Shown here: one piece after another, positions 1-8,690 of the stretch | Numbering within the stretch: position 1 is the stretch's first letter | How the letters are laid out: each line of letters begins with the position of its first letter | Source: HXMU1420-13 sp965601825 | GTDB lineage: Bacteria > Bacteroidota > Rhodothermia > Balneolales > Balneolaceae | Reading direction: 5' to 3' | NCBI GenBank assembly: GCA_965601825.1 | Contig: OZ271839.1 | Span: forward strand, 1,860,001 to 1,924,000 | Length of the DNA: 64,000 nt | Notes under the pieces: model-generated | The model's database searches: none | The model's input: only the letters and a program-made list of their open reading frames with translations | What the model was told of the DNA's origin: nothing | Position numbers and translations under genes: made by a program

Positions 1-1
1 G

Positions 2-430
2 ATCAACTCCAGAAAGTTCTTGTTTAATAATCTCATAAATTATATCCCAATTACCACCACCAAGACCAGCTCCAATCGCAGGGTACCCAATTCGTAATCC
101 GGCGAATTGTTCTTTAACGTTTTTGAAGACTTTTCTGATCGCATTATAGTCTGCCTTGATACCACTACCTTTCCAGTCATATTGGGTATAACCGTTTACT
201 AAGATCAATTTCCCGATGATGATTTCAACTTCCACATACGATATTGAACCGAGTTTCGATCGATCACCTTTTATCGTTTTCAGGTCAGCTTCATATGCTT
301 CAGGGAACTTCAGCTTTATTGATTTAGCAATTCCTGCGTCCATACTACAGAAACAATTACAACCGTGAATAATTACATCAAAGTCTCCTTTTTCTGCTAA
401 TTCAATTAAATCTCCTTTAATTTTTTTCAA
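2..430 (-). CDS. Macro-domain protein, C-terminus cut by window edge
   Basis: The translated minus strand gives 143 codons running off the window. They contain the macro-domain hallmarks: an early beta strand VIIHGCNCFCSM with the Asn of the ADP-ribose pocket, the segment AGIAKSIKLKFPEAYEAD, and the loop IGAGLGGGNWD that grips the distal phosphates in this fold. Macro domains bind or hydrolyse ADP-ribose derivatives; the sub-branch with this short layout is often annotated as an ADP-ribose phosphatase or deacetylating type. No ATG or GTG lies between the upstream in-frame stop at about 483 and the conserved region, so I place the start at TTG 430, which begins MKKIKGDLIELAEKG as in relatives. 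It lies 26 bases after the HAD gene on the same strand, so the two are probably co-transcribed. Family call is firm; start and substrate are inferred. Confidence 0.8.
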   Translation of the reverse strand, partial: MKKIKGDLIELAEKGDFDVIIHGCNCFCSMDAGIAKSIKLKFPEAYEADLKTIKGDRSKLGSISYVEVEIIIGKLILVNGYTQYDWKGSGIKADYNAIRKVFKNVKEQFAGLRIGYPAIGAGLGGGNWDIIYEIIKQELSGVD

Positions 431-456
431 TCGTGAATTGGGCTTTTTTGTTTTAG

Positions 457-1086
457 CTAATCGTATATGATAGTTTTTAGTTCATCCATATAACTGAATC
501 TCTCAACTCCCTTTATGTATTCATTAAGATTTAAAGGATCAAATAAAATTGTTTTCATACCCGCTGCTAAACCTGATTGAATTCCTAACCTGCTGTCCTC
601 AATTACTAAACATTCAGATGGTTGAAATCCCATTGTTTTAGCAGCATGAAGAAACAAGTCGGGTTCTGGTTTCCATGAATTGATTTCGTATGAACTGAAA
701 ATGTTATTACCGAAATACTTTGTTAAACCGGTTACTTCAAGAGATGTCTTAATTTTTTTTATCGGACCACTAGATGCGACACAGACTGGTAGAATGTTTT
801 GTTCGAGGAATTCTATAACTCCTTTAAATGGTACTAAGTCTTTTTCGAAAAGCTGTTCGACTAATTCTCGGTATTCAGTTACAAAGTTTTCTTGAAATGT
901 GATTTGATGTTCTTTTTCCAAAGAGTCCAATATCTCGGACAATTTACCACCTCGAAACTTCTTCATCATTTGATCGGCAGAAGCTTCAATGCCATACTCA
1001 CGAAGCTTTATTTCGAGACCTAGGTTACAGAGATACTCACTGTCTACCAAAGTTCCATCACAATCGAATATCAAGCACTTAATCAT
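457..1086 (-). CDS. HAD-superfamily phosphatase (beta-phosphoglucomutase-like, subfamily IA)
   Basis: A 209-residue haloacid dehalogenase-like hydrolase. Motif I is FDCDGTLVDSE at residues 7-17, with nucleophile Asp8 and acid/base Asp10. Motif II Ser is in VASSG near residue 105. Motif III Lys is in SWKPEPDLF, and motif IV is VIEDSRLGIQSG. A helical cap between motifs I and II fits subfamily IA, which includes phosphoglycolate phosphatase and beta-phosphoglucomutase relatives. Substrate cannot be told from sequence; 6-phosphogluconate or sugar-phosphate phosphatases of this size are common. The gene is followed at 26 bases by the macro-domain gene, so a joint role in phosphate removal from nucleotide or sugar derivatives is conceivable but unproven. 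Confidence 0.88.
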   Translation of the reverse strand: MIKCLIFDCDGTLVDSEYLCNLGLEIKLREYGIEASADQMMKKFRGGKLSEILDSLEKEHQITFQENFVTEYRELVEQLFEKDLVPFKGVIEFLEQNILPVCVASSGPIKKIKTSLEVTGLTKYFGNNIFSSYEINSWKPEPDLFLHAAKTMGFQPSECLVIEDSRLGIQSGLAAGMKTILFDPLNLNEYIKGVERFSYMDELKTIIYD

Positions 1087-1140
1087 TTGCTCAATATACC
1101 CAAAGAGAAGCGTTTTTAAACTCTCATATGTTGTTAAGTA

Positions 1141-2226
1141 TTAATTGAGAAATGTCTCTGACCATAAAGTAAAAGAAGGCCTTTCTGCACCTGTCTCGCT
1201 AAGTAATCCAGTATCTCTCCAAATCTGTCCCAGGTCTTTAACTTCTACAGGGAAGGTTTCCCAAAGTGCATCAAAGTCTCTATGAGCCCACCAAATGATG
1301 AATTCAAAGTCTTGATCATCAGCATTTTCAATTAAAGTTTCCAGATATGCTAACTGACTATTTTCATCTCCATCAATAGACACGTTAAGATTTGGGATAA
1401 CTAGATTTTCGGCTAATTGTGCTGTTTCAACAAATGCGATTGGCAGTGTAGTATTCTCATATAGGAAGTCGAACGCCTCCTGAATTTGAGGTTTCGAACT
1501 GAGTCCCTTTAGAAATGGATAAAAACTAATTGCTACAAAATCATTTTGATTCGCATGGTTCATTATATCATCTATATAAGTCTGAGGATTTGAAACCTCT
1601 GGTTCGAAAAGGTTATGAAGTGAAATAGACTCAGCAATCTTTATTTCAGGATGTAACTGTCTAATTCTGGATTTGACCTCATTGATCAGATTTTTATATG
1701 AAGTCCATTGATCTGGTGTTCTTAGTCTAAGTTCATTGAACTCAATACTAATTACTAAGTAATCAGGATTAAATTGATTAGCTAAATAATCAATGTGCTT
1801 GAAATAACCATTTCTTATATCAACATCATCAAAGGTTGTATAGGAAGGAGTACTCCCATCAAAATCCTGTGCAAGTTCATCTCTGTTTGAAGTGAGTAGG
1901 CTTACTGATAGTAATAGTTCTTTACCAGCTATTCTTCTATTTACTCGCCCAGATATTTCATTAACAAATTCAGCAGGTAAATCCAGATCGTTTATCCAGG
2001 CATTCCAAGGAATTTTATTATCGATGTGTTCGGCATAGATATCTGCATTAGAACCTATGAATGAATAGGTGTCGTTTACATCTTCTAAATTTGGACCAAA
2101 ACTCCAGGAAGTAAAACCCATCTTAAACACTCTATCGGTTTCAACTTCATTTACTGGATTGTCTTTAGAACAGTTGTTAAGGATAAGAAGTATCGAAACT
2201 AGAAATGTTATATATCTAAAGCTCAT
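1141..2226 (-). CDS. Lipoprotein with glycoside-hydrolase clan-A-like (TIM barrel) fold
   Basis: A 361-residue exported protein. Residues 1-18 form a hydrophobic signal followed by Cys19 (LNNCSKDNP), an imperfect but plausible lipobox. The body alternates strands and helices as in a TIM barrel. It carries an Asn-Glu pair (IEFNE, Asn164-Glu165) at the position of the clan-A acid/base and a second Glu (AFVETAQ, Glu267) where the nucleophile sits; IIWWAHRDF near residue 310 supplies aromatic residues as in strand 8. This layout recalls endo-galactanase (GH53) and related families, but I do not recognise a precise family. Expected place: the cell envelope, anchored in a membrane. It stands alone, with a 127-base gap to the next gene upstream. 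Hydrolase activity is inference from the two glutamates and the fold pattern. Confidence 0.6.
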   Translation of the reverse strand: MSFRYITFLVSILLILNNCSKDNPVNEVETDRVFKMGFTSWSFGPNLEDVNDTYSFIGSNADIYAEHIDNKIPWNAWINDLDLPAEFVNEISGRVNRRIAGKELLLSVSLLTSNRDELAQDFDGSTPSYTTFDDVDIRNGYFKHIDYLANQFNPDYLVISIEFNELRLRTPDQWTSYKNLINEVKSRIRQLHPEIKIAESISLHNLFEPEVSNPQTYIDDIMNHANQNDFVAISFYPFLKGLSSKPQIQEAFDFLYENTTLPIAFVETAQLAENLVIPNLNVSIDGDENSQLAYLETLIENADDQDFEFIIWWAHRDFDALWETFPVEVKDLGQIWRDTGLLSETGAERPSFTLWSETFLN

Positions 2227-2353
2227 GCCAGAACATATATTAATTAGTTTTGTAGCCTGATGATATTATTAATATACACATCGTCATTTGTTTGAACTCG
2301 TTGTTATTCAAAAATCTTGAAAAAGTTCCAAATAGAATCTAACCCTAATAGGT

Positions 2354-3172
2354 TTAGGAATTTGATTGATTTAAATGCCAGTTTTCAATGATGGATGCAA
2401 TCTGATCAATTCCTTCCGTTAAAGCGGCAGGTCCGGGTTGAAGAATGATCTCTGATTTAATTTCAAAGATTTGTTCGTTCATTACTGCATTAATACTGTT
2501 CCAATGTTCACGGCTAACAAGTCGATCTTTTCGGAACTTTTTACCACACCAAGATGCAAGAATTATATCTGGATTACGCTTAATTACTACACTCGGATCT
2601 TCAATAATTCTATCCTTTGCCAAAGAAGCAGATTTGAGTTCGTCGAAAATGTCAATTCCACCAGCCATTTCAATAATTTCGCTCACCCAATGAATACCTG
2701 TAATCAAAGGTTCATCCCATTCTTCAAAATAAATCTTTGGTTTTATCCGCTCATTTTGATTTGCAGAGCACCTTAATTGAATGGATTCCTGTAATTGCTT
2801 AACGAGCGAACTTGCTTCTTTTTGTTTTCCAACCATACTACCAATTTGCACTATCATCTTATAAATCTCTGAGACAGTTCTATGGTTATTAATCAAAACA
2901 GTAATCCCTTTTGCAATCAATTCTCTTGCGATTTCAGCTTGTACATCCGAAAAACCAATCACTAAATCTGGTTGAAGACTAATAATTTCCTCAATATTGG
3001 CGGTGTTAAACGCTGAGACTTTTGGCTTTTCCTTTCTTGCTTTTGCTGGTCGAACGGTAAATCCAGAAATACCTACAATTCGACTTTCCTCCCCCAACAA
3101 ATAAAGGATTTCAGTTGGCTCATCGGTTAAGCAAACGATTCGATTTGGGAATAGATCATCAGTTGAAGTCAT
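2354..3172 (-). CDS. Cobalamin/siderophore-type ABC substrate-binding domain protein (BtuF-like), no signal peptide
   Basis: 272 residues matching the helical-backbone substrate-binding family (PF01497 type). The N-terminal lobe starts IVCLTDEPTEILYLLG, followed by LQPDLVIGFSDVQAE, a long connecting helix (IYKMIVQIGSMVGKQKEA), and a C-terminal lobe with EWDEPLITGIHWVSEIIEMAGG and NPDIILASWCGK. These are hallmark positions of vitamin B12 or ferric-siderophore binding proteins. The odd point is the N-terminus: MTSTDDLFPNRIVCL has no signal peptide or lipobox, and no upstream in-frame extension was found that supplies one. No permease or ATPase is adjacent. A cytoplasmic cobalamin-binding role is the usual annotation for such stand-alone forms; function remains inferred. 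Confidence 0.75.
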   Translation of the reverse strand: MTSTDDLFPNRIVCLTDEPTEILYLLGEESRIVGISGFTVRPAKARKEKPKVSAFNTANIEEIISLQPDLVIGFSDVQAEIARELIAKGITVLINNHRTVSEIYKMIVQIGSMVGKQKEASSLVKQLQESIQLRCSANQNERIKPKIYFEEWDEPLITGIHWVSEIIEMAGGIDIFDELKSASLAKDRIIEDPSVVIKRNPDIILASWCGKKFRKDRLVSREHWNSINAVMNEQIFEIKSEIILQPGPAALTEGIDQIASIIENWHLNQSNS

Positions 3173-3258
3173 GCACTACTTACTTTTCTACTGATTTAAT
3201 GTAAACAGCCTGATGGAGCAATTACTAATTGAATTAGCCAATTTTTAATACTAGATAC

Positions 3259-3675
3259 CTATTCCGGCTTATATGCTTCCAACTCAATTTCTATCAGAAA
3301 TTCTGGCATTGCCAGCTCCTTTACGCCAATCCAGTTACCTGCCGGAAAGTGTTTTGTGTAAATTGTACTACGATAACTGACATGTTCAAAAAACGATTGC
3401 ATATCCGTAGTGTATATATTTTCTAAAATTACATGATCAAAGGTGCATCCAAAGTGTGTTAATATTTTTTCTAAATCGGCATAGCAGTTTTTAATTTGTT
3501 CGCCCATTTCGCCGACACCAATTGGATTACCATCGTCTGCCATACTTACTGCCCCTGAAATTTTGATGGTATTCCCAACTTTTACAGCATGAGAGTACCC
3601 AAATTCTTTTTCAAGTTCCGGTCTAAGTAAAAAGAATTCCGGCTTATGAATTTCAGTATTTGATTCCATGTTCAT
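3259..3675 (-). CDS. Rid-family (YjgF/YER057c/UK114) protein
   Basis: 138 residues from the chosen ATG. AAGGACCAAC precedes ATG 3675, a good ribosome site; a longer reading frame exists but would overlap the neighbouring methyltransferase gene and has unconserved residues. The body shows the Rid chorismate-mutase-like fold: VKVGNTIKISGAVSMADDG, MGEQIKNCYADLEKIL, and a C-terminal PAGNWIGVKELAMPEFLIEI. In RidA enzymes the conserved PAR arginine binds the imine/enamine substrate; here that position is Gly (PAG), so imine deaminase activity should not be assumed. Rid proteins act in the cytoplasm on reactive amino-acid intermediates. It lies 55 bases downstream of the methyltransferase, possibly in one operon with it and the DUF4386 gene. 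Confidence 0.82.
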   Translation of the reverse strand: MNMESNTEIHKPEFFLLRPELEKEFGYSHAVKVGNTIKISGAVSMADDGNPIGVGEMGEQIKNCYADLEKILTHFGCTFDHVILENIYTTDMQSFFEHVSYRSTIYTKHFPAGNWIGVKELAMPEFLIEIELEAYKPE

Positions 3676-3730
3676 GTTGGTCCTTTTTTTAGAGTTTATT
3701 CCTGACATTTCTCCATTAGTCATTGATGTA

Positions 3731-4381
3731 TTAATTCCTTTTGATGATATAATACCTCGACCTGTACTCGGTTGGATTCTTCTTGTAACCGTCAATTTCA
3801 AGATTATCTGCTTTAAATAATTCCTGGAGATCCTTATCCGAATTGTTTGCTATTTCCTCTTCCAGACATTTGTAATAATCATTCCACCAAATTTGTTCAT
3901 CCAACTCAAATGATTGCAACAATTCACAATTATTGGCATTTAGAATTTCAATTTTTTCTTTCTGATATTGATACTCGTCATGGATTATTATAAATCCATT
4001 TTCTTTGGTGAGAGAAACTATTTCTTCAAAACCTTTTTTAAAGCCAATTACATTTAGGAGTCCTTCTGCAAAAACCAGATCATAATGAATGGAATTATCT
4101 TTTAACTGAAACAAGGATTTTTCCAATAGAGTAATTCGACCATCTAAGCGTAACTTTTCAATCTTAGTTTTTAAGATTCTTAAGGATTTTATATTTGGGT
4201 CGACCCCTGTGATAGTACCCTCAAGCTTATCCAATATGAAAAGTGTTGGCACACCCGATCCACAACCTATATCAATAATATCCGGGTTATCTATCGGCGG
4301 AACAAAGGAAATAGCTTGATCAAGATACTTTAGAAGTCCTTTTCTGCATTTGTCTTTTATGAAATGATATTCGTTAACCAT
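3731..4381 (-). CDS. Class I SAM-dependent methyltransferase
   Basis: 216 residues with a Rossmann-type methyltransferase core. Motif I is IIDIGCGSGVPT (about residues 35-46), the second strand ends in GVDPN, and the motif IV region is YDLVFAEGLLNVIG, followed by a strand FIIIHDEYQY where the C-terminal half begins. An N-terminal helix KGLLKYLDQAISFVPP precedes the core as in small-molecule methyltransferases of the UbiE/Methyltransf_11-25 type. The acceptor is unknown. It starts three bases after the stop of the DUF4386 gene, so the two are almost certainly co-translated. The C-terminus (EYRSRYYIIKRN) is complete. Confidence 0.85.
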   Translation of the reverse strand: MVNEYHFIKDKCRKGLLKYLDQAISFVPPIDNPDIIDIGCGSGVPTLFILDKLEGTITGVDPNIKSLRILKTKIEKLRLDGRITLLEKSLFQLKDNSIHYDLVFAEGLLNVIGFKKGFEEIVSLTKENGFIIIHDEYQYQKEKIEILNANNCELLQSFELDEQIWWNDYYKCLEEEIANNSDKDLQELFKADNLEIDGYKKNPTEYRSRYYIIKRN

Positions 4382-4384
4382 AAT

Positions 4385-5017
4385 TCAAGTGACAAGTTTA
4401 GGAAGTGTATTTCTTCTAAGAATAAGCCAGATACTTAAAGACAATTCGGCTATAGCCATTATGAGCATGATCAGAATTAGCACTGAATCCGACAAATGTA
4501 AATCTATAAAGAAGGTGATGTACGTGATCGATGCTAGCATTAACAATACACCTAAACTTCTGGGAATATACCTGGACTTGAAAACTGCATAGCCAAGCAC
4601 AAGGATATGGGCAGCAAAAAATATGTATCCAATAAGTTTTAATGTTGCATAATTGTAAGCATCAATTAGCTGAAAAAGCATTGCAATCAAACTAAATATC
4701 AGGAGAATGGCATACAGCAGCCGAAGAACTGATAATAGAAGAGCATAATTTTTATTGGCAGGCTTTAAAACAACATAAAGAGCTAGTGCTATAATAGAAT
4801 CAAGCGTAAGAACCAGAATATATCCAATAGCTGCGAATACAAATACTTTTCTATTTGCTTCGATATCGTCGGCTAATGCTTCATTATCACCAGGTATAAC
4901 AAAGTTTGCTAATAGAAGATCATCAACGATAGAAACGATGATCACTGAGGAAATAAAAGCAACACCTACAGCTAGAGCTGCTATATTTATTGGCCAATTA
5001 AGAATCGGCATATTCAT
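4385..5017 (-). CDS. DUF4386 family multi-pass membrane protein
   Basis: 210 residues with about six hydrophobic segments: near residues 8-30, 56-80, 92-115, 125-148, 155-170 and 178-200. The pattern RYIPRSLGVLLMLAS between segments four and five is the family signature of DUF4386, and the first loop carries the acidic stretch GDNEALADDIEANRK. Members are inner-membrane proteins of unknown function, often next to regulators or small enzymes. Start is ATG 5017; a second ATG two codons later is also possible. The stop sits three bases before the methyltransferase start. Confidence 0.8.
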   Translation of the reverse strand: MNMPILNWPINIAALAVGVAFISSVIIVSIVDDLLLANFVIPGDNEALADDIEANRKVFVFAAIGYILVLTLDSIIALALYVVLKPANKNYALLLSVLRLLYAILLIFSLIAMLFQLIDAYNYATLKLIGYIFFAAHILVLGYAVFKSRYIPRSLGVLLMLASITYITFFIDLHLSDSVLILIMLIMAIAELSLSIWLILRRNTLPKLVT

Positions 5018-5130
5018 TATATCTCCAATTCATATTAGTCTTAACCCAGAGTATATTCAGGTATATCATGGAAAGATTAATAAAGAGATATGAAAGCAAT
5101 ATTAATTTATTGCTGAAAAGGGAAGTCTAG

Positions 5131-5634
5131 TTATGCTCTGGTCAAACGCTCAATAATTATTGAATGATTAGGAAACAGATTGATCATCTTTGAACGCGAA
5201 GGTAATTCAAAATCATCGAAATCGAATCCGGGAGACACTGTGCATCCAACAAGAGAGTAAGTTCCTTTTTCAGCGACTTCACTGGCAAACCAAACACCGG
5301 CCGGAACAGTAAATTGAGGTATTTGTCCGTTTTCTAAATCTAAGCCTACATCTTGGAAAGAGTAATTACCTTTGGAATCAATCATATGAACCCGAAGTGG
5401 ATCACCTTCATAGAAATGCCACATTTCATCCTGATTGATCTTATGGAATGCCGAGAAATTTCCCTGAGTAAGTAAAAAATAAATCCCCGTTGAGTAATTA
5501 CGGGGACCAGAAAACTCCTTAGCTAATTCACTTTGTGAAATAAATCCTTCACTGCGATAAGTTTCTTTATAGAATCCACCTTCTGGATGAGGGATAAGCT
5601 CAAGTTTAGAAACTAAATAATCAACTCGGTTCAT
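5131..5634 (-). CDS. DUF985-type cupin
   Basis: 167 residues matching the cupin_5/DUF985 family: the opening VSKLELIPHPEGGFYKET, then STGIYFLLTQGNFSAFHKI, DEMWHFYEGDPL and the closing VGCTVSPGFDFDDFEL are the family landmarks. The fold is a single-domain jelly-roll with His and Glu side chains of the DEMWHF strand facing the pocket. Members are thought to bind small ligands, perhaps sugars or nucleotides, but no reaction is established. The gene stands alone between the DUF4386 gene and an AT-rich repeat. Confidence 0.87.
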   Translation of the reverse strand: MNRVDYLVSKLELIPHPEGGFYKETYRSEGFISQSELAKEFSGPRNYSTGIYFLLTQGNFSAFHKINQDEMWHFYEGDPLRVHMIDSKGNYSFQDVGLDLENGQIPQFTVPAGVWFASEVAEKGTYSLVGCTVSPGFDFDDFELPSRSKMINLFPNHSIIIERLTRA

Positions 5635-5640
5635 GTTTAA

Positions 5641-5719
5641 CTAATTAGGAATAGTTCAATTAAGAATTAGGAATAGGTTAGATTAAATTCCTAATTCTAT
5701 TATTCTTAATTCCTAATTT
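5641..5719. repeat. AT-rich inverted-repeat cluster (AATTAGGAA core)
   Basis: Four copies of a core AATTAGGAA are packed into about 80 bases, two in each orientation: AATTAGGAATAG twice, then TTCCTAATT twice. The left part shares the 13-mer CAATTAAGAATTA (5657-5669) with another intergenic repeat at 49724-49736. It fills the gap between the DUF985 and M16 genes and could fold into an AT-rich hairpin. Confidence 0.7.
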
Positions 5720-8556
5720 CATTCGTTTCCTTCTTTGAAATTTTCGTTAACCAAAACTGGAGTTCCGAATCCTAATTCTTCTAAACGATTCATTTGAGTT
5801 TCAGCATCGCCAACCACCAAATAAATCATTTTGCCGGGATCAACATAAGTGCGAGCAAGTTCAGAGATGTCATCAACCGTAATATCACGAACGATTTGCT
5901 CTTGCTCTTTCATGTAATCCGGTTCCCAACCATAAGAACTGATGTTATTCAACATGGACAGTTTTGCTCCCAGTGTTTCAAACCTTCTTGCATTACTCTT
6001 AAGCAGAGAACTCTGAGTATTTTGTAAATCAACTTCGGTGAAAGTAGATGGATAATCCTCCATGATATCCTTAATCAAAAGAAGCGATTCAAGAGTAACA
6101 TTGGTTCGAACGCTGCTACTTAGTGCAAATGTGCCTGGCATTTGCGTTCCGGTAAATCTACTGCTTATTCCATAGGTATAACCTTTAGCTTCACGAACTT
6201 CTAGCATCAATCTTGATGCAAATCCACCACCACCAAGAATGTAGTTCATTACGTTGGCAGGGAAGAAATCTGGATCGGTTTGTGGCATTGCGAGGTAACC
6301 GAGTCTCAAAACTGATTGTTTTGAACCAGGAACATCATAGAAATAGACGGTTGACTCATCTGGAGCGTTGGGCATATTAAATTCAGGGAAGTCTACATCC
6401 TTACCATTCCATCTTTCTGAAATACCGGAAAGTGCATTCATTACTTCATCCGAGTTTGTTGAGCCAACAACCAGGAAGTTCGCAACAGACGGAGTGAAGT
6501 ATCTATCATAAAAACTCTTTAAGTCATCGAGTGTAATGTTTTCAACGGTGTTAATCGTGCCAATTGGATTATTTGAAATGATATTCTCTTCACCATAAAC
6601 CAATTTGTTAAATGTATTTGATGCAATAGAGTTAGGGTCGGCACTTTGGGCTGCAATATTGCTCAATGTACTTTGTTTGGCCAAGTCAAATTCGGTTTCG
6701 TCCCAGCGCGGCTCTAATAGAATCTCTTCTACTAAATCCATGGTTGCCTGAAAATTTCTGGCTAAAGTATTACCGGAAATCACTATGGATTGACGACCTG
6801 AATTCACACTAATGGATGCTCCAAGTATATCAATAGCTTCTTCCAGTTCTTCCGGTGTTTTATTTGCTGTACCTCTGGTCATTAAATCAGCAACTAGACT
6901 GGAAACACCGATTTTATCTGTTTGTTCTAAAAGTAATCCACCTTTTAAACGAAGTTGGAATTGCACCAATGGAAGCTCATTGTTTGTAATACCATGAACC
7001 GGAATTCCATTTGAAGTAGTCATTTCCCACACTTCAGGTGTAGACATACTGGGTGACTCTCCGTATGCCGGTTCAACGGTTCTATCAAAAGTAGAAGGAG
7101 TTCTTTCGAATTCTGATTCTTCCGGCAACTCTGAGGTTTCGTCCGCTCCACTTGCTGAGATTCCTTCTTCAGTTACTACTGCCAATGAAGAACCTTCCAG
7201 AATCAAGTCAACCTGACCTTGAGGTACAAAACTTGTAGCAACAAAATCTCTTCCTTGGATATACTTGTTATATACTCTCATCACATCTTCAGAAGTTACT
7301 GCCAATATTTTCTGATTTACTTCATTAATGAATCCCGGATCACCGGTATAAATATTATACTGACCTAAATCGATGGCTTTACCAAGAACACTCGAAAGCT
7401 GATTATAGAATGATGTCTCAATTCCCGCTTTAATTTTATCTAAATCTGCTTCAGTAAAACCTTCCGTTTCAAATCTAACAAATGCTTCTTCTACGGCAGC
7501 ATGAACATCGTTTAAATCAACTCCCGGAAAAGCACGAACAACTAAGGTTACTTCACCGGCAATTTCTGAGGTATTGCTGAAGAAAAATGCTCCTGATGCC
7601 AGTTGTTTCTCGTCAACAATCACTTTGTTTAAAGGAGCTTTTTTACCAGTAGCAAGTAATTCAGCTAGAATATCCAGTGCATATGAATCTTCATGGTAGA
7701 TATCCACACCGGGCCAAACCATACGTAATTCAGGAAGTCGAGCAAAGTTATCTTCATAGAATAGCTTTTTGGACTCGGTCAATTTAGCTGGACGATCTAC
7801 AAGAGGTGGGATTTCTTCTCCACGAGGTATTTCGTCAAAATATTTATGCACCCATTCCTTAGCCTGATCAAAATCAAAATCACCTGCAATTACAAGAGTT
7901 GCATTATTTGGTACATACCATTTGTTATAGAACTGTTTCACATCAGCAAGAGTGGCACTCTGTATATCTGCTAATGATCCAATTACTTGCCAGCTATAAG
8001 GGTGATCAGCCGGATATAAATTCTTGCCGACAACATAGTTAACGTGGCCATAAGGTCGATTGTCTACCACTTGTCGTTTCTCATTTTTCACGACCTGTTT
8101 TTCGATAGCAATGGTTCTTTCTGTTACTGTATTGATGAAATAGCCCAACTTATCGGCTTCGGCCCAAATCATTTTTTCAAGGGCATCATTGGGAACAGTT
8201 TGAAAATAGTTGGTCCAGTCACGTGATGTTGATCCATTGGCACCTGATCCACCAATTCGACTACTCATCGCATCGAGTCCGCCTTTCCCAAGATTCTCTG
8301 AATTCAAAAAGAGTAGATGCTCAAATAAATGTGCAAACCCTGTTTTTCCCTCTAATTCACGAGCCGATCCAACATGAAAAGTAAGTGCAACCGCTACGAT
8401 TGGATCAGATTTATCTTCATGGAAGATGACTTCCAATCCATTATCTAATGTGAATTTCTCAAACTCAACAGAGAATTCTTGAGAGAATACGTTATTAGAA
8501 AAGGTGAAAGAAAATATGATTACTAAAACAAATGTGAACCGGATAATTTTATTCAT
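5719..8556 (-). CDS. Secreted M16 family zinc metallopeptidase (two-domain, pitrilysin-like)
   Basis: 945 residues. A signal peptide spans about 1-26 (ending NNVFSQ). The inverted zinc motif HLFEH is at residues 76-80 (His76, Glu79, His80), with the third ligand Glu159 in KNEKRQ. The second half (from about residue 500: MTTSNGIPVHGITNNELP) repeats the M16 fold without the zinc motif, as is normal for processing-peptidase-type fusions; the conserved arginine/tyrosine pocket segment is RLMLEVREAKGYTYGIS near residue 800. The protein probably acts in the periplasm or at the outer membrane, degrading peptides. It is monocistronic and divergent from the DUF3109-rpoN operon. Confidence 0.93.
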   Translation of the reverse strand: MNKIIRFTFVLVIIFSFTFSNNVFSQEFSVEFEKFTLDNGLEVIFHEDKSDPIVAVALTFHVGSARELEGKTGFAHLFEHLLFLNSENLGKGGLDAMSSRIGGSGANGSTSRDWTNYFQTVPNDALEKMIWAEADKLGYFINTVTERTIAIEKQVVKNEKRQVVDNRPYGHVNYVVGKNLYPADHPYSWQVIGSLADIQSATLADVKQFYNKWYVPNNATLVIAGDFDFDQAKEWVHKYFDEIPRGEEIPPLVDRPAKLTESKKLFYEDNFARLPELRMVWPGVDIYHEDSYALDILAELLATGKKAPLNKVIVDEKQLASGAFFFSNTSEIAGEVTLVVRAFPGVDLNDVHAAVEEAFVRFETEGFTEADLDKIKAGIETSFYNQLSSVLGKAIDLGQYNIYTGDPGFINEVNQKILAVTSEDVMRVYNKYIQGRDFVATSFVPQGQVDLILEGSSLAVVTEEGISASGADETSELPEESEFERTPSTFDRTVEPAYGESPSMSTPEVWEMTTSNGIPVHGITNNELPLVQFQLRLKGGLLLEQTDKIGVSSLVADLMTRGTANKTPEELEEAIDILGASISVNSGRQSIVISGNTLARNFQATMDLVEEILLEPRWDETEFDLAKQSTLSNIAAQSADPNSIASNTFNKLVYGEENIISNNPIGTINTVENITLDDLKSFYDRYFTPSVANFLVVGSTNSDEVMNALSGISERWNGKDVDFPEFNMPNAPDESTVYFYDVPGSKQSVLRLGYLAMPQTDPDFFPANVMNYILGGGGFASRLMLEVREAKGYTYGISSRFTGTQMPGTFALSSSVRTNVTLESLLLIKDIMEDYPSTFTEVDLQNTQSSLLKSNARRFETLGAKLSMLNNISSYGWEPDYMKEQEQIVRDITVDDISELARTYVDPGKMIYLVVGDAETQMNRLEELGFGTPVLVNENFKEGNE

Positions 8557-8665
8557 GACCTCTTTGATAGATTTGATTTTTTGAAATGTACGTGAACCAA
8601 TGTCATTTAATTGTTAAAAATATTTGGGATTTGATGAGCAATCACAAATATTGGGGAATTACAAG

Positions 8666-8681
8666 TGGCACGATGTTTGTA
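8666..8681 (+). promoter_or_regulatory. Candidate promoter of DUF3109-rpoN operon
   Basis: TGGCACGATGTTTGTA matches the sigma-54 -24/-12 pattern TGGCACG-N4-TTGCA at every fixed position but one (T for C). Read instead for the housekeeping factor, GATGTTTG (8672-8679) resembles TAnnTTTG, with TTG 18 bases upstream. Either reading puts the RNA start within a few bases of the ATG at 8691, so the transcript would be almost leaderless. Confidence 0.35.
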
Positions 8682-8690
8682 TATTGATAT

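Noticed and set aside
3173..3258. Cobalamin riboswitch upstream of the BtuF-like gene
   Set aside because: The gap is under 90 bases and has no B12-box or matching stems.
3676..3801. N-terminal extension of the Rid protein
   Set aside because: It overlaps the methyltransferase gene and is unconserved, whereas ATG 3675 has a good ribosome site.
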